A DNA stretch of 64,000 bases from Ideonella paludis (GCF_018069865.1 NZ_JAGQDG010000001.1:62001-126000); one strand, 5' to 3'; positions 9,218 to 18,518 are shown, counted from the stretch's first letter. Numbers and translations: made by a program. Notes: generated by a model not told the origin, from the letters alone.

Positions 9218-12109
9218 ATGTGGCCTCCACGCCCTCTGCCCCTCGTCGCCGCGCTGATCGCCAGCGCCGCTGCCCCCGCCATGGCCTACGACTGCAAGAA
9301 CGTCAGTGAATGGCTCTCTGCCACCGCCTACAACGGTGGCGCCATCGTCAAACAAAACGCGCAGGCTTACCAGGCCAAGTGGTGGACGCAGAACGACAGC
9401 CCCGCGCTGAAGTCGGGGCCTTGGGATGTCTGGAAGCCACTCGGGGCCTGTGACGGCACGTCCGTCAACAAGCCACCGGTGGCCAGCTTCACCGCCAGCA
9501 GCAGCGGCCTGACCGTCAGCGTCAACGGCAGTGGCTCCAGCGATCCGGATGGCAGCATCGCCAGCTACGCCTGGACCTTTGGGGACGGTGGCAACGCCAC
9601 AGGCGTCAGTGCCCAGCGCACCTACGCCAAGGCCGGCAGCTACACCGTCACGCTCACCGTCACCGACAACCAAGGCGCTAAAACCAGCCAGGCGCAAACC
9701 GTCACGGTGGCCAGCGGCCCGGTCAACAAGCCCCCCACGGTCAGCCTCACCTCGCCCAGCCCGAACAGCAGCGCCAACATTGGCGATGTACTGACGCTGA
9801 GCGCCAACGCCGCCGACAGCGACGGCAGCGTGAGCAAGGTCAGCTTCTATGTCAACGGCGCGCTGGTGGCCGAGGACCAGACGGCCCCTTATGCGGTGAG
9901 CTGGACGGCCCGCGCCGGCGTGAATGACATCACCGCGCGCGCCACCGACGACAAAGGGGCCAGCACCGACAGCGCCGTGGCCCGCGTGACGGTGCAAGGC
10001 AGCGTGGCTGGCGATGAGAAGTGCCGTCCCGAAGGCCTCTACACCACCCCCGGCACCACACCCGCTTATTGCAAGGTGTACGACGACCAGGGCCGCGAGG
10101 TGATGGGCAGCGACAAGCCACGCCGCATCATTGGCTACTTCACCAGTTGGCGCACCGGCAAGAACGGCCAACCCGCCTACCTGGCCAGCAACATCCCGTG
10201 GAGCAAGCTCACCCACATCAACTACGCTTTTGCGCACGTGGATGGCAGCAACAAGCTCTCTGTGGGCAATGCCGCAGACGCCAGCAACCCCGCCACGGGC
10301 CTCACCTGGCCCGGCGTGGCCGGCGCTGAGATGGACCCGACCTTCAGCTACAAGGGCCACTTCAACCTGCTCAACAAGTTCAAGAAGCAATACCCCAAGG
10401 TCAAGACCTTCGTGTCGGTGGGCGGCTGGGCCGAGACCGGTGGCTACTTTGATGCCAACGGCAAGCGCATCGCCAGCGGTGGTTTCTACACCATGACGAC
10501 GAACAGCGATGGCAGCACCAACACCGCCGGCATCAACACCTTTGCCGACTCGGCCGTGGCCTTCATCCGTCAGTACGGCTTCGATGGCGTGGACATCGAC
10601 TATGAGTACGCAACGAGCATGAAGGATGCCGGCAACCCGGATGACTTCGCGATCAGCAACCCGCGCCGCGCGGCCTTGATGAAGAACTACGTGGTGCTGA
10701 TGCAGACTTTGCGCGCCCGGCTCGACGCCGCCAGCCAACAGGACCAACGCCACTATTTGCTGACCGTGGCAGCCCCGGCCTCCAGCTACTTGCTGCGCGG
10801 CATGGAGAACTACCAGGTCACCAAGTTCCTGGACTACGTGAACATCATGAGCTATGACCTGCATGGCGCGTGGAACCAGTTCGTCGGCCCCAACGCAGCC
10901 CTGTATGACGACGGCAAGGACGCTGAGCTCGCCGCCTGGAACTACTACACCTCCAACCAGTACGCACGCATCGGCTATCTCAACACCGACTGGGCTTACC
11001 ACTACTTCCGTGGCGCGATGCCCGCCGGCCGCATCAACATCGGCGTGCCCTACTACACCCGCGGCTGGAAGGATGTGACTGGTGGCACCAATGGCTTGTG
11101 GGGCTCGGCGGCTCAAGCCGACCAAACCAAGTGCCCTCCGGGAACCGGCGGAGGCACGGTGCAGAAGTGCGGTGCCGGCGCCATTGGCTTGGACAACCTC
11201 TGGCGTGACCTGGACGCCAACGGCCAAGAAGTGCCCGCGGGCTCCAACCCACTGTGGCACACCATGAATCTGGCCGCTGGCAAATCGGGCAGCTACCTTG
11301 CCGCCTATGGCCTGAACCCCGCTACCAACCCGCAAGATCAGTTGGTTGGCACCTACACCCGTTACTACGACAGCACCTTGGTGTCGCCCTGGCTGTGGAA
11401 CGCACAGAAACGCGTCTTCCTCTCCACCGAGGATGAGCAATCTCTGGGCGTTAAGGCGCAGTACGTGGCGGATCGCGGTATTGGCGGCGTGATGTTCTGG
11501 GAGTTGGCCGGGGACTATGGCTACGACAGCACGCGAGGCGAGTACTTCATGGGTAGCACTCTCACCAAGCTGCTGTATGACAAGTTCAAGAGCGCCACGC
11601 CCTATGGCAACCGCCTGACCAACGCGGCCATGCCCACGGAAGCCCTGGATGTGCAGGTCAGCATCGGTGGCTTCGCCTTGGGCGACGCCAACTACCCGAT
11701 CAACCCCACGCTGACACTGACCAACAAGAGCAGCCAAACCCTGCCCGGCGGCACTGACTTCAGCTTTGATGTGCCCACCGCCATCCCGGCCACGCTGACT
11801 GACCAAAGCGGCTTCGGCTTGAAGATCGTCACGAACGGCTCCAACCCGGCCGGTCACAACATCGGCGGGCTGAAGAACGACTTCCATCGCGCGGCCTTCA
11901 AGCTGCCGACCTGGCAGCCGCTGCCCCCCGGCGCCAGCGTGCAGATCAAGCTGAACTACTACTTGCCCATGCCCTCACCCAGCAACTGGATCGTGAGCTT
12001 CAACGGCAAGAGCTATGTGCTGGCCCAGGAGGGGCGCCGCGGCACCGTCCCGGTCGCACTGCGCAGTCCAATGCGTCAGAGCTTGCCAAGCACCGCAATG
12101 GGCCGCTGA
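9218..12109 (+). CDS. secreted multimodular GH18 chitinase (ChiA-like)
   Basis: ATG 9218 is preferred because it begins a signal peptide (cleavage after PAMA, about residue 22); upstream codons in frame lack one. The 963-residue protein has CBM5/12 (about 24-80), PKD (about 83-170), an Ig-like/Big_9 domain (about 171-262), a GH18 barrel from about residue 300, and a C-terminal ChiC-like beta domain (about 807-940). The catalytic motif DGVDIDYE spans 456-463, with E463 as the acid; all DxxDxDxE residues are intact. The barrel has inserts (PGTGGGTVQKCGAG) typical of processive bacterial ChiA enzymes. The CBM and PKD modules closely resemble those of the GH19 gene upstream. It should release chitooligosaccharides outside the cell. 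The 156 bp before it hold only GC-rich sequence and a weak ribosome site (GAAAGGA). Confidence 0.93.
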   Translation: MWPPRPLPLVAALIASAAAPAMAYDCKNVSEWLSATAYNGGAIVKQNAQAYQAKWWTQNDSPALKSGPWDVWKPLGACDGTSVNKPPVASFTASSSGLTVSVNGSGSSDPDGSIASYAWTFGDGGNATGVSAQRTYAKAGSYTVTLTVTDNQGAKTSQAQTVTVASGPVNKPPTVSLTSPSPNSSANIGDVLTLSANAADSDGSVSKVSFYVNGALVAEDQTAPYAVSWTARAGVNDITARATDDKGASTDSAVARVTVQGSVAGDEKCRPEGLYTTPGTTPAYCKVYDDQGREVMGSDKPRRIIGYFTSWRTGKNGQPAYLASNIPWSKLTHINYAFAHVDGSNKLSVGNAADASNPATGLTWPGVAGAEMDPTFSYKGHFNLLNKFKKQYPKVKTFVSVGGWAETGGYFDANGKRIASGGFYTMTTNSDGSTNTAGINTFADSAVAFIRQYGFDGVDIDYEYATSMKDAGNPDDFAISNPRRAALMKNYVVLMQTLRARLDAASQQDQRHYLLTVAAPASSYLLRGMENYQVTKFLDYVNIMSYDLHGAWNQFVGPNAALYDDGKDAELAAWNYYTSNQYARIGYLNTDWAYHYFRGAMPAGRINIGVPYYTRGWKDVTGGTNGLWGSAAQADQTKCPPGTGGGTVQKCGAGAIGLDNLWRDLDANGQEVPAGSNPLWHTMNLAAGKSGSYLAAYGLNPATNPQDQLVGTYTRYYDSTLVSPWLWNAQKRVFLSTEDEQSLGVKAQYVADRGIGGVMFWELAGDYGYDSTRGEYFMGSTLTKLLYDKFKSATPYGNRLTNAAMPTEALDVQVSIGGFALGDANYPINPTLTLTNKSSQTLPGGTDFSFDVPTAIPATLTDQSGFGLKIVTNGSNPAGHNIGGLKNDFHRAAFKLPTWQPLPPGASVQIKLNYYLPMPSPSNWIVSFNGKSYVLAQEGRRGTVPVALRSPMRQSLPSTAMGR

Positions 12110-12224
12110 GGCAGCCAGAACGCAACGCGGTCTGTGGGCTGCACTGCGTTCCCCCTTTCTTCAAGCGAAGGCTGCCCCAGCGGTGGCCTCAATCATCCAC
12201 CTATCGATGAATGGAGTGAGCACC

Positions 12225-14258
12225 ATGAAACATCCCAAGACCTCTCTGGCGCTGGCTGCCCTGGCCACGCTGATGGCCAGCGGCGCCGCCCTGGCCTACG
12301 ACTGCAAGGGCGTCACCACCTGGCAAAGCAGCGCCGCCTATGGCGGTGGCACCGTCGTCCAGCAAAACCAACAGGCCTATCAAGCCAAGTGGTGGACCCA
12401 AAACGAAAGCCCGGCCTTGAAGTCCGGCCAATGGGACGTCTGGAAGCCCCTGGGCGCCTGTGACGGCAGTAGTGCAGACACCACGCCGCCCAGCGTGCCC
12501 AGCGGCCTGTCCACCAGCAACGTCACCGCCAGCAGCCTGACGCTCAGCTGGAGCGAATCGACCGATGCGGGCAGCGGTGTGGCCAACTATGAGGTCTATC
12601 GTGGCGGCAGCCTGATCGCGTCGCCCATCGGCACCAGCTACAACGACAGCGGCTTGAGCGCCGGGACTGCCTACAGCTACACCGTCAAAGCCAAGGACAA
12701 GGCCGGCAATGTCTCAGCGTCCAGCAGCGCGCTGCTGACCAGCACCGCCAGCGGCAATTGCGCGGCCGCACCAGCCACGCCCGGCGGCCTGAGCTCGCCC
12801 GCCAAGACCAGCAGCAGCGTGTCGCTGAGCTGGAACGCCGTGGCCGCCGCGCCGAACTGCACCGTGCAGTACCGCGTTCTGCAGGGCAGCAGCACCGCCA
12901 CTCAGACGGCCAGCACAGCGGCCACGGTGAACGGTCTGGCCGCCGATACGTCCTACAGCTTCAGCATCGTCGCCTTCAACCAAGCCGGCAGCTCGGCACC
13001 ATCGGCGCCCATCACCGTGCGCACCGACAAAGTGGTGGCTGGCGGCGGCAAGACCGTGCTGGGCTACTTTGCGCAGTGGGGCATCTACGACCGCAAGTAC
13101 TTCGTGAAGAACATCGACACCAGCGGCTCGGCCCCCTTGCTGACCCACATCAACTATGCCTTTGGCAATGTGCGCAACAACAAGTGCGAGGTCGGCATCA
13201 CCACCCCCGTCAACGAGCACACCGGCGTGGGCGGCGACGCCTTCGCCGACTATACGAAGAGCTTTGATGCCGCCACCAGCGTGGACGGTGTGGCCGACAA
13301 GTGGAACAGCCCCTTGCGCGGCAATTGGGGGCAGCTCAAAAAGCTGAAAGCCAAGTACCCCAAGCTCAAAGTCTTGATCTCCTTGGGCGGCTGGACCTAC
13401 TCGCGGGGCTTCTCCGAGGCCGCACGCCCCGAGAACCGTGCCGCCTTTGTGAAGAGCTGCATTGACGCCTACATCAAGGGAGACCTGCCTCGCGTGGAGG
13501 ACGCGGGCGGCCCCGGCGCCTTGGCCGGCGTGTTTGATGGCATCGACATCGACTGGGAGTATCCCGTGGCTTGCGGGCTGGCTTGCGGCAGGCCTGAGGA
13601 CCGCGAGAACTTCACCGGCCTGTTGGCGGAATTCCGCAAGCAGCTCGATGCGGTCCGCCCTGGTCTGCTCTTGTCCATTGCAGCGCCCGCAGGCATCGAC
13701 AAGATCCGGGTCATCGACCCCGACAAGTTTCACCCTTACCTGAACTTTATCAATGTGATGACCTACGACTTCCACGGCACCTGGGAGCCTGCGACCAACT
13801 TCCACTCGCCGCTGTACGGCTCCAGCAATGACCCGTCGACAGGCGATGTTCGGTCCTACAACACCGATGCGGCGCTGCAGGCCTATCTGAATCGCGGCGT
13901 GCCAGCAGCCAAGCTGAACATCGGCATCGGCTTCTATGGTCGGGGCTGGACGCAGGTGCCCAATGTCAGCAACGGCCTCTACCAACCGGGCGTCGCCGCC
14001 CCCGCCAAGTACGAGGCGGGCAACGAGGACTACAAAGTCTTGAAAGCGCTGGGCTGGCCTAGCTATGTGGACCCACAAAGCCGCGCACAGTGGATCTTCA
14101 ATGGCAACACCTTCTGGAGCTTCGACACCCCGGTGCAGATCACCGAGAAGATGGGCTATGCCAAGTCCAAGGGCTTGGGCGGCGCCTTCTTCTGGGAGTT
14201 CAACGGCGATGACAGCCAAGCCACGCTGCTCAAAGCCATCAGCAACGGCTTGAAGTAA
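12225..14258 (+). CDS. secreted GH18 chitinase with CBM5/12 and two FN3 domains
   Basis: ATG 12225 begins a clean signal peptide (MKHPKTSLAL, cleavage after ALA near residue 23). The 677-residue protein contains CBM5/12 (about 25-81, nearly the same as in the preceding gene, including KWWTQNESPALKSG), two fibronectin type III domains (about 85-170 and 183-268), and a GH18 barrel from about residue 275 (KTVLGYFAQWGIYD). The catalytic motif DGIDIDWE is at 438-445 with E445 as proton donor. A short Cys-containing insert (ACGLACGRPED) follows it. No C-terminal accessory domain is present. FN3 linkers replace the PKD/Ig linkers of its neighbours, so the cluster mixes different spacer modules on one kind of binding module. 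Confidence 0.93.
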   Translation: MKHPKTSLALAALATLMASGAALAYDCKGVTTWQSSAAYGGGTVVQQNQQAYQAKWWTQNESPALKSGQWDVWKPLGACDGSSADTTPPSVPSGLSTSNVTASSLTLSWSESTDAGSGVANYEVYRGGSLIASPIGTSYNDSGLSAGTAYSYTVKAKDKAGNVSASSSALLTSTASGNCAAAPATPGGLSSPAKTSSSVSLSWNAVAAAPNCTVQYRVLQGSSTATQTASTAATVNGLAADTSYSFSIVAFNQAGSSAPSAPITVRTDKVVAGGGKTVLGYFAQWGIYDRKYFVKNIDTSGSAPLLTHINYAFGNVRNNKCEVGITTPVNEHTGVGGDAFADYTKSFDAATSVDGVADKWNSPLRGNWGQLKKLKAKYPKLKVLISLGGWTYSRGFSEAARPENRAAFVKSCIDAYIKGDLPRVEDAGGPGALAGVFDGIDIDWEYPVACGLACGRPEDRENFTGLLAEFRKQLDAVRPGLLLSIAAPAGIDKIRVIDPDKFHPYLNFINVMTYDFHGTWEPATNFHSPLYGSSNDPSTGDVRSYNTDAALQAYLNRGVPAAKLNIGIGFYGRGWTQVPNVSNGLYQPGVAAPAKYEAGNEDYKVLKALGWPSYVDPQSRAQWIFNGNTFWSFDTPVQITEKMGYAKSKGLGGAFFWEFNGDDSQATLLKAISNGLK

Positions 14259-14269
14259 GCACCCCTTGC

Positions 14270-14290
14270 GGGAGGGGCATGCCCCCTCCC
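14270..14290. terminator. GC-rich hairpin between convergent chitinase and fdtA-like genes
   Basis: GGGAGGGGC-AT-GCCCCCTCCC forms a strong stem with one bulged C, placed between the convergent ends at 14258 and 14294. There is no T-run on either strand, so it may be a bidirectional barrier rather than a standard intrinsic terminator. Confidence 0.45.
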
Positions 14291-14293
14291 TGC

Positions 14294-14713
14294 TCAGGGA
14301 CGCCCGGCACGGACCCAGGCAATGAAGTCGGCATGTTCGCGGATGTAGTCCGACTCATCAAACAGCTCGGACGCCAACACCAGCAAGCAGGCATTGGAGG
14401 AAAAGCCGTGCAGCTCCCGCCAAATGCCCGGCACCATCAGCAGGCCTTCGTTGGGGTGGCGCAAGGAGACGACACGCTGATGCTCGCCATCATCCAGGTG
14501 CACATCGAAAGAGCCGGAAATGGCGACATACAACTGACGCAACTGGCGGTGTGAGTGCCCCGCTCGGCTGGCGCGCGAAGGCACGTCATAAGTCCAGTAG
14601 GCGCGCTTGACGGGGAATTCGAAGTCCACGCCAGACTCGACAAAAGAGATGGAGCCGCGGTGGTCATAAATGGTCCGCAGCTCGACACTCTTGCAATCAT
14701 TCACATGGGCCAT
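14294..14713 (-). CDS. FdtA/QdtA-like dTDP-sugar 3,4-ketoisomerase (WxcM-like cupin)
   Basis: ATG at 14713 gives a 139-residue single cupin domain; the longer open frame upstream is shadow sequence of the neighbour. The hallmark is the cupin strand pair RAGHSHRQLRQLYVAISGSFDVHLDDG (H53 and H55), matching the FdtA/QdtA family pattern RGxHAHK...SGS..V.LDDG. These enzymes convert dTDP-4-keto-6-deoxyglucose to the 3-keto sugar used by FdtB/QdtB aminotransferases, and such an aminotransferase sits at 5084-6193. A ribosome site (CAGGAG) precedes the start, and the GNAT gene stops 1 bp before it. Together with the LpxA-like and GNAT genes it forms a three-gene minus-strand operon. The sugar epimer (fucose or quinovose type) cannot be told by eye. 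Confidence 0.83.
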   Translation of the reverse strand: MAHVNDCKSVELRTIYDHRGSISFVESGVDFEFPVKRAYWTYDVPSRASRAGHSHRQLRQLYVAISGSFDVHLDDGEHQRVVSLRHPNEGLLMVPGIWRELHGFSSNACLLVLASELFDESDYIREHADFIAWVRAGRP

Positions 14714-14714
14714 A

Positions 14715-15701
14715 TCAGGCTCCTGGGTCACATGGCAGAAGATAGTGGTCGTGGACCACGGTGCTGGCGCCGAAGCTCTCTTTGTAAAAGCACAAGCCCT
14801 CATTGAGCACCTGCCCGCCGGCTTCGTTGGAATGCCCAAAGTCAAACCATCGGCCTGCAGCCTGCGCCTGCACGATGGCTTGCTCAATCAACTGGTCTAG
14901 CGCTGCGCAGCGCCGGGCTGCCACACTGGCCGCCATGTACTGCACATGGGACACCGTGGCGGTTTCAAACAGCACCATGCCGGCAATCACGGCCTCGCCC
15001 TGCCAGGCCAGGCGCAGCTGGATGTGGCCTGCAAAGCGTTGGGCCAAAAGCAGCATCTCCTCCAGGCTGTGCACGGGTGCGCTCTGATGACGGGCGGCCA
15101 GCTCTGCCGTCAACATCGCCCAAAAGGCGCCCCAGGCTGCAGGCTGATCTGCGCCTTGCACCTGGGCCAGGGTGAGCCCGCCGCGTTGCCGCAAAGCGCC
15201 GGACAAGGGCTTGCGCCTCGCTTTGGGCCAGTGCGCGGGGCTCGGCCCGATGACGCTCAAGACCTCGCGCCGCACCAAACTCGCGTGGCAGCGGAACAAG
15301 GCATAGCGGTCGTCCTCGCAAGGCAGTTGGTGATAGATCGAAGGCACCGTTTTGTAGAGCAGGCTGCGCACGCCCTGGCCCGCCCAGTGGCGCTGCAAAC
15401 TCTGCATCAGCGCCAGCAGGGTGGCCGCCCCCAAGGGCTGGGCGAGCACCAGGCCGCCATAGCTGAGGCCAGCATGGCTGAGACAGTGATCGCCCACTCT
15501 GTGCGCCGGCAGCAGGGCCAGCAGGCGCTCACCGCGCCAGACAAGCAGCGAGGCGTCGTCGAAACGCTGGGCGTGGTATTCCATGAAGCCACGGTCGAAC
15601 AAGAACGTCCCGTTGACACTGCGGGCGACGAAGCTGTTCCAGCGCGCTCGCTGCGCGGGCGTATAGGGTTCAAAGCGAAAGTCGACGGCCCGGCCAGTCA
15701 A
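14715..15701 (-). CDS. GNAT/FemAB-like acyltransferase (Acetyltransf_6 type)
   Basis: The proposed start is a TTG at 15701-15699 whose last bases overlap the TGA of the upstream LpxA-like gene (TTGA), giving 328 residues; longer starts would run deep into that gene. The protein has the look of the FemAB/BioF2-like GNAT superfamily: an N-terminal half beginning WNSFVARSVNGTFLFDRGFMEYH, and a C-terminal half with QLRLAWQGEAVIAGMVLFETA, HVQYMAAS and FDFGHSNEAGGQVLNEGLCFYKESFG. Proteins of this kind in polysaccharide clusters acylate sugars or transfer aminoacyl groups. Lying between an LpxA-like acyltransferase and FdtA, it is a candidate N-acyltransferase for the 3-amino sugar. The superfamily call is fair; the substrate is inference. 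Confidence 0.7.
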   Translation of the reverse strand: MTGRAVDFRFEPYTPAQRARWNSFVARSVNGTFLFDRGFMEYHAQRFDDASLLVWRGERLLALLPAHRVGDHCLSHAGLSYGGLVLAQPLGAATLLALMQSLQRHWAGQGVRSLLYKTVPSIYHQLPCEDDRYALFRCHASLVRREVLSVIGPSPAHWPKARRKPLSGALRQRGGLTLAQVQGADQPAAWGAFWAMLTAELAARHQSAPVHSLEEMLLLAQRFAGHIQLRLAWQGEAVIAGMVLFETATVSHVQYMAASVAARRCAALDQLIEQAIVQAQAAGRWFDFGHSNEAGGQVLNEGLCFYKESFGASTVVHDHYLLPCDPGA

Positions 15702-16474
15702 CGCAACACACCTCGGGTCGAGGCCGCGGCAAAGGCAATGATCTCGCGCACCTGGGGCTGATCGCCCCAATGCTGCCGGAGATGCTCGAGCACCGATTGC
15801 GCAGTACGGCTGGTGTCCTTCCAGAGCTGCATCACCTGACGCAGGCGGTGCAGGTCGGCCTTGGCCACGCCGTGACGCTCCAGGCCAATCAGGTTGACGC
15901 CATGCAGATAGGCCGGGCAGGCCGTGCCAAAGGCCACCGAGTAAGGCAAGACATCTTGGGTGATAGCGGCATGGCCTGAGACAAAGGCATAGGCGCCGAC
16001 CCTCACAAACTGCTGCAGGCCCACCATGCCGGAAATCACCGCATGGTCACCGATTTGGCAATGGCCCGAGATACCGCAATAAGCGGTGATGCGGCTGCCG
16101 GTGCCGACTTGCACATCGTGCGCCAAATGGCTGTAGGCCATCACCATATTGTCATCGCCGAGACGGGTGCAGCCGTCGCCCCGCACCGTGCCGCGATGGA
16201 TGGAGACGTACTCAAAAATCTGATTGCGGTGACCAATTTCGACCCGCGTGGGCTCGTTTTGGTAAGCCGGGTCCTGCGGCCGACCGCCAATGGCCGTGTG
16301 TGCGCCAATGTGGTTGTCGGCGCCAATGCGCACATCGCCATAGACCGCCACGCCGTTCATCAGCACGGTGCGTGGGCCGATCTGCACCGGGCCATCGATG
16401 ACACACCAAGGGCCAATCTCGGCCGTGGGGTCGATGGCGGCGTGGGCGGAGATGACGGCGGTGGGGTGGATCAT
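15698..16474 (-). CDS. LpxA-like left-handed beta-helix acyltransferase
   Basis: ATG at 16474 gives 258 residues starting [14 protein letters not shown]. Hexapeptide repeats run from about residue 5 to 185, with an LpxA-like sequence including [17 protein letters not shown], the catalytic-type histidine in AYSHLAHDV, and a helical C-terminal domain ([17 protein letters not shown]). LpxA transfers hydroxyacyl chains from ACP to UDP-GlcNAc. This copy is not in an lpxD-fabZ-lpxA-lpxB setting but in a nucleotide-sugar operon, so it may act on an amino sugar nucleotide such as dTDP-Fuc3N or on a UDP-sugar for the capsule. Alternatively it is simply a second LpxA. It is divergent from rmlA; the 165-bp gap carries a TTGACA at 16565-16570 without a convincing -10. 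Confidence 0.78.
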   Translation of the reverse strand: MIHPTAVISAHAAIDPTAEIGPWCVIDGPVQIGPRTVLMNGVAVYGDVRIGADNHIGAHTAIGGRPQDPAYQNEPTRVEIGHRNQIFEYVSIHRGTVRGDGCTRLGDDNMVMAYSHLAHDVQVGTGSRITAYCGISGHCQIGDHAVISGMVGLQQFVRVGAYAFVSGHAAITQDVLPYSVAFGTACPAYLHGVNLIGLERHGVAKADLHRLRQVMQLWKDTSRTAQSVLEHLRQHWGDQPQVREIIAFAAASTRGVLR

Positions 16475-16639
16475 GGCGACAGCAGCAAGATGGGCCTCAT
16501 GATGCCCTGGGCCCCCAAGATTAGGCAATTGGCAGAAGCGCACTGGCGGCGAATTGGCGGGGGATTGACATTTGTGCCTTGGGGTGGAGCAGCCACTCGG
16601 GCCACAATCTGGGCATCACCGATTCATGCAGAGGACTCC

Positions 16640-17530
16640 ATGAGCACAGCACCACGCAAGGGCATCATCTTGGCCGGCGGCAGCGGCACCCGCCTACACC
16701 CGGCCACTCTGGCCATCAGCAAGCAGCTGATCCCGGTGTATGACAAGCCGATGATTTACTACCCGCTGGCCGCCCTTTTGCTGGCGGGTGTGCGTGAGAT
16801 TTTGGTCATCAGCACCCCACAAGACACGCCGCGCTTTGAGCAACTGCTGGGCGACGGCTCGCGCTGGGGCATTCAGCTGAGTTACGCCGTGCAGCCCAGC
16901 CCCGATGGTTTGGCCCAAGCCTTTTTGATTGGCGAGCGCTTTTTGAATGGCGCCCCCAGCGCCTTGGTCTTGGGAGACAACATTTTTTACGGCCACGATC
17001 TGGGCCGCCGGCTGGAGGCCGCTGCGGCGCGCAGCCACGGCGCGACCGTGTTTGCCTACCCCGTCACCGACCCGGAGCGCTATGGCGTGGTCGAGTTCAA
17101 TGCCCAAGGGCAGGCTGTGAGCTTGGAAGAAAAGCCCGCCGCCCCCAGAAGCCGCTATGCGGTGACCGGCTTGTATTTTTATGATGAGCAGGTGGTGGAC
17201 CATGCCAAGGCCTTGAAGCCCAGCCCGCGCGGCGAGCTGGAGATCACCGACCTGAACCGCCGCTACCTGGATGCTCAGCAGTTGGATGTGCAGATCTTTG
17301 GCCGAGGTGACGCCTGGTTGGATACCGGCACCCACGACAGCCTGCTGGAGGCCAGTGCCTTTGTGCAAACCCTGGAGAAGCGCCAAGGCCTGAAGGTCTG
17401 CTGCCCCGAAGAGATTTGCTGGCGCAAAGGCTGGATCAACGACGCGCAGCTTGAAGCCTTGGCCACGCCGCTGGCCAAGAGCGGCTACGGGCAGTACCTG
17501 CTGAAGATCCTCAAGGAACAAGTCTTCTGA
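16640..17530 (+). CDS. rmlA: glucose-1-phosphate thymidylyltransferase
   Basis: ATG 16640 with an AGAGGA ribosome site gives 296 residues, the usual RmlA length. The nucleotidyltransferase signature [14 protein letters not shown] is at the N-terminus, followed by [35 protein letters not shown] and [12 protein letters not shown], all diagnostic for RmlA/RfbA. It converts glucose-1-phosphate and dTTP to dTDP-glucose, the entry to dTDP-6-deoxyhexoses. No rmlB, rmlC or rmlD follows; instead a GDP-fucose synthase gene begins 7 bp downstream. The dTDP-glucose probably feeds the FdtA/FdtB-like steps, with RmlB supplied from elsewhere in the genome. Confidence 0.95.
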   Translation: MSTAPRKGIILAGGSGTRLHPATLAISKQLIPVYDKPMIYYPLAALLLAGVREILVISTPQDTPRFEQLLGDGSRWGIQLSYAVQPSPDGLAQAFLIGERFLNGAPSALVLGDNIFYGHDLGRRLEAAAARSHGATVFAYPVTDPERYGVVEFNAQGQAVSLEEKPAAPRSRYAVTGLYFYDEQVVDHAKALKPSPRGELEITDLNRRYLDAQQLDVQIFGRGDAWLDTGTHDSLLEASAFVQTLEKRQGLKVCCPEEICWRKGWINDAQLEALATPLAKSGYGQYLLKILKEQVF

Positions 17531-17537
17531 GGCACCC

Positions 17538-18518
17538 ATGAGCGACGAACAGCCTCGGGTGTTTGTGGCGGGCCATCGCGGCATGGTGGGCTCCGCCGTG
17601 GTGAGAGCCCTGCATGGCCGCGCCACGCTCTTGCTGCGCGGCCGGGACGAGTTGGACCTGAGACGCCAAGACCAAGTTGCCGCGTTCTTTCAAGCCGAGC
17701 GTCCTGAGCATGTGGTGCTGGCCGCTGCGAAGGTAGGCGGCATCCAGGCCAACAACACTTACCCGGCGGATTTCATTCATGACAATCTGGTGATCGCCAG
17801 CACGGTGATCCATGAAGCTTGGCGCGCGGGCGTCAGCCGCTTGGTGTTTTTGGGTTCCAGTTGCATCTACCCCAGGCAGGCCGAACAACCGCTGCGCGAA
17901 GAAGCGCTGCTGACCGGCCTGCTGGAGCCCACCAACGAGCCTTATGCGATTGCCAAGATTGCGGGCATCAAGCTGTGCGAAAGCTACAGGCGCCAGCATG
18001 GCGCCGATTTCCGCAGCCTGATGCCCACCAATTTGTACGGCCCAGGGGACAACTACCACCCGCAGCACAGCCATGTCATCCCGGGCCTGCTGCGGCGCTT
18101 CCATGAGGCCAAGCTGGCGGCGGCGGACGAGGTCGTCGTTTGGGGCTCAGGCCGCCCGTTACGGGAGTTCTTGCATGTGGACGACTTGGCCCAGGCCTGC
18201 GTGACGGCGCTGGAGACCGCTCGCGACACCTGGGAGGCCCAAGCGCCCGCGACATGCTCGCACCTCAACGTGGGCAGCGGTGAAGAGCTCAGCATTGCCG
18301 AGCTGGCTGCACTGGTGGCTCGCACCGTGGGCTTTGAGGGCCGCTTGCGCTTTGATGCGCAGCAGCCAGACGGCACGCCGCGCAAACTGCTGGACAGCCG
18401 CCGCTTACGCTCCTTGGGCTGGGGCCCCAAGGTGAGCTTGGCGCAAGGCTTGGCAGCCGCCTACCAAGACTTTTTGCAGGGCACGGCCAGGCTCATTCAA
18501 AGCGCCGGTTCACGGTAA
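17538..18518 (+). CDS. fcl: GDP-L-fucose synthase (GDP-4-keto-6-deoxymannose epimerase/reductase)
   Basis: A 326-residue extended short-chain dehydrogenase. The NAD(P)-binding motif GHRGMVGSA is at the start, SSCIYP precedes the catalytic residues Y136 and K140 (in YAIAKIAG), and [31 protein letters not shown] is the typical Fcl/WcaG core. It epimerises and reduces GDP-4-keto-6-deoxymannose to GDP-L-fucose, directly after the Gmd step. The gmd gene lies on the opposite strand and the two 3' ends overlap by 26 bp (18493-18518), so partner enzymes of one pathway are convergently transcribed rather than in one operon. It is 7 bp after rmlA and probably cotranscribed with it. Confidence 0.95.
   Translation: MSDEQPRVFVAGHRGMVGSAVVRALHGRATLLLRGRDELDLRRQDQVAAFFQAERPEHVVLAAAKVGGIQANNTYPADFIHDNLVIASTVIHEAWRAGVSRLVFLGSSCIYPRQAEQPLREEALLTGLLEPTNEPYAIAKIAGIKLCESYRRQHGADFRSLMPTNLYGPGDNYHPQHSHVIPGLLRRFHEAKLAAADEVVVWGSGRPLREFLHVDDLAQACVTALETARDTWEAQAPATCSHLNVGSGEELSIAELAALVARTVGFEGRLRFDAQQPDGTPRKLLDSRRLRSLGWGPKVSLAQGLAAAYQDFLQGTARLIQSAGSR

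Noticed and set aside
9170-11887. 905-residue open frame on the minus strand opposite the large chitinase
   Set aside because: It is the antisense shadow of a GH18 gene with intact modules; no ribosome site, signal or domain. Long antisense frames are expected in DNA with this GC bias.
12714-14219. 501-residue minus-strand frame opposite the second GH18 chitinase
   Set aside because: Antisense of the catalytic barrel; no supporting start site or domain.
16565-16570. TTGACA between the LpxA-like gene and rmlA as a -35 box
   Set aside because: No acceptable -10 element was found at 16-18 bp, so a promoter call is not supported.
18493-18518. 26-bp overlap of fcl and gmd 3' ends as a possible frameshift or assembly fault
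   Set aside because: Both proteins end normally with full-length family size; convergent 3' overlaps of this length are common.
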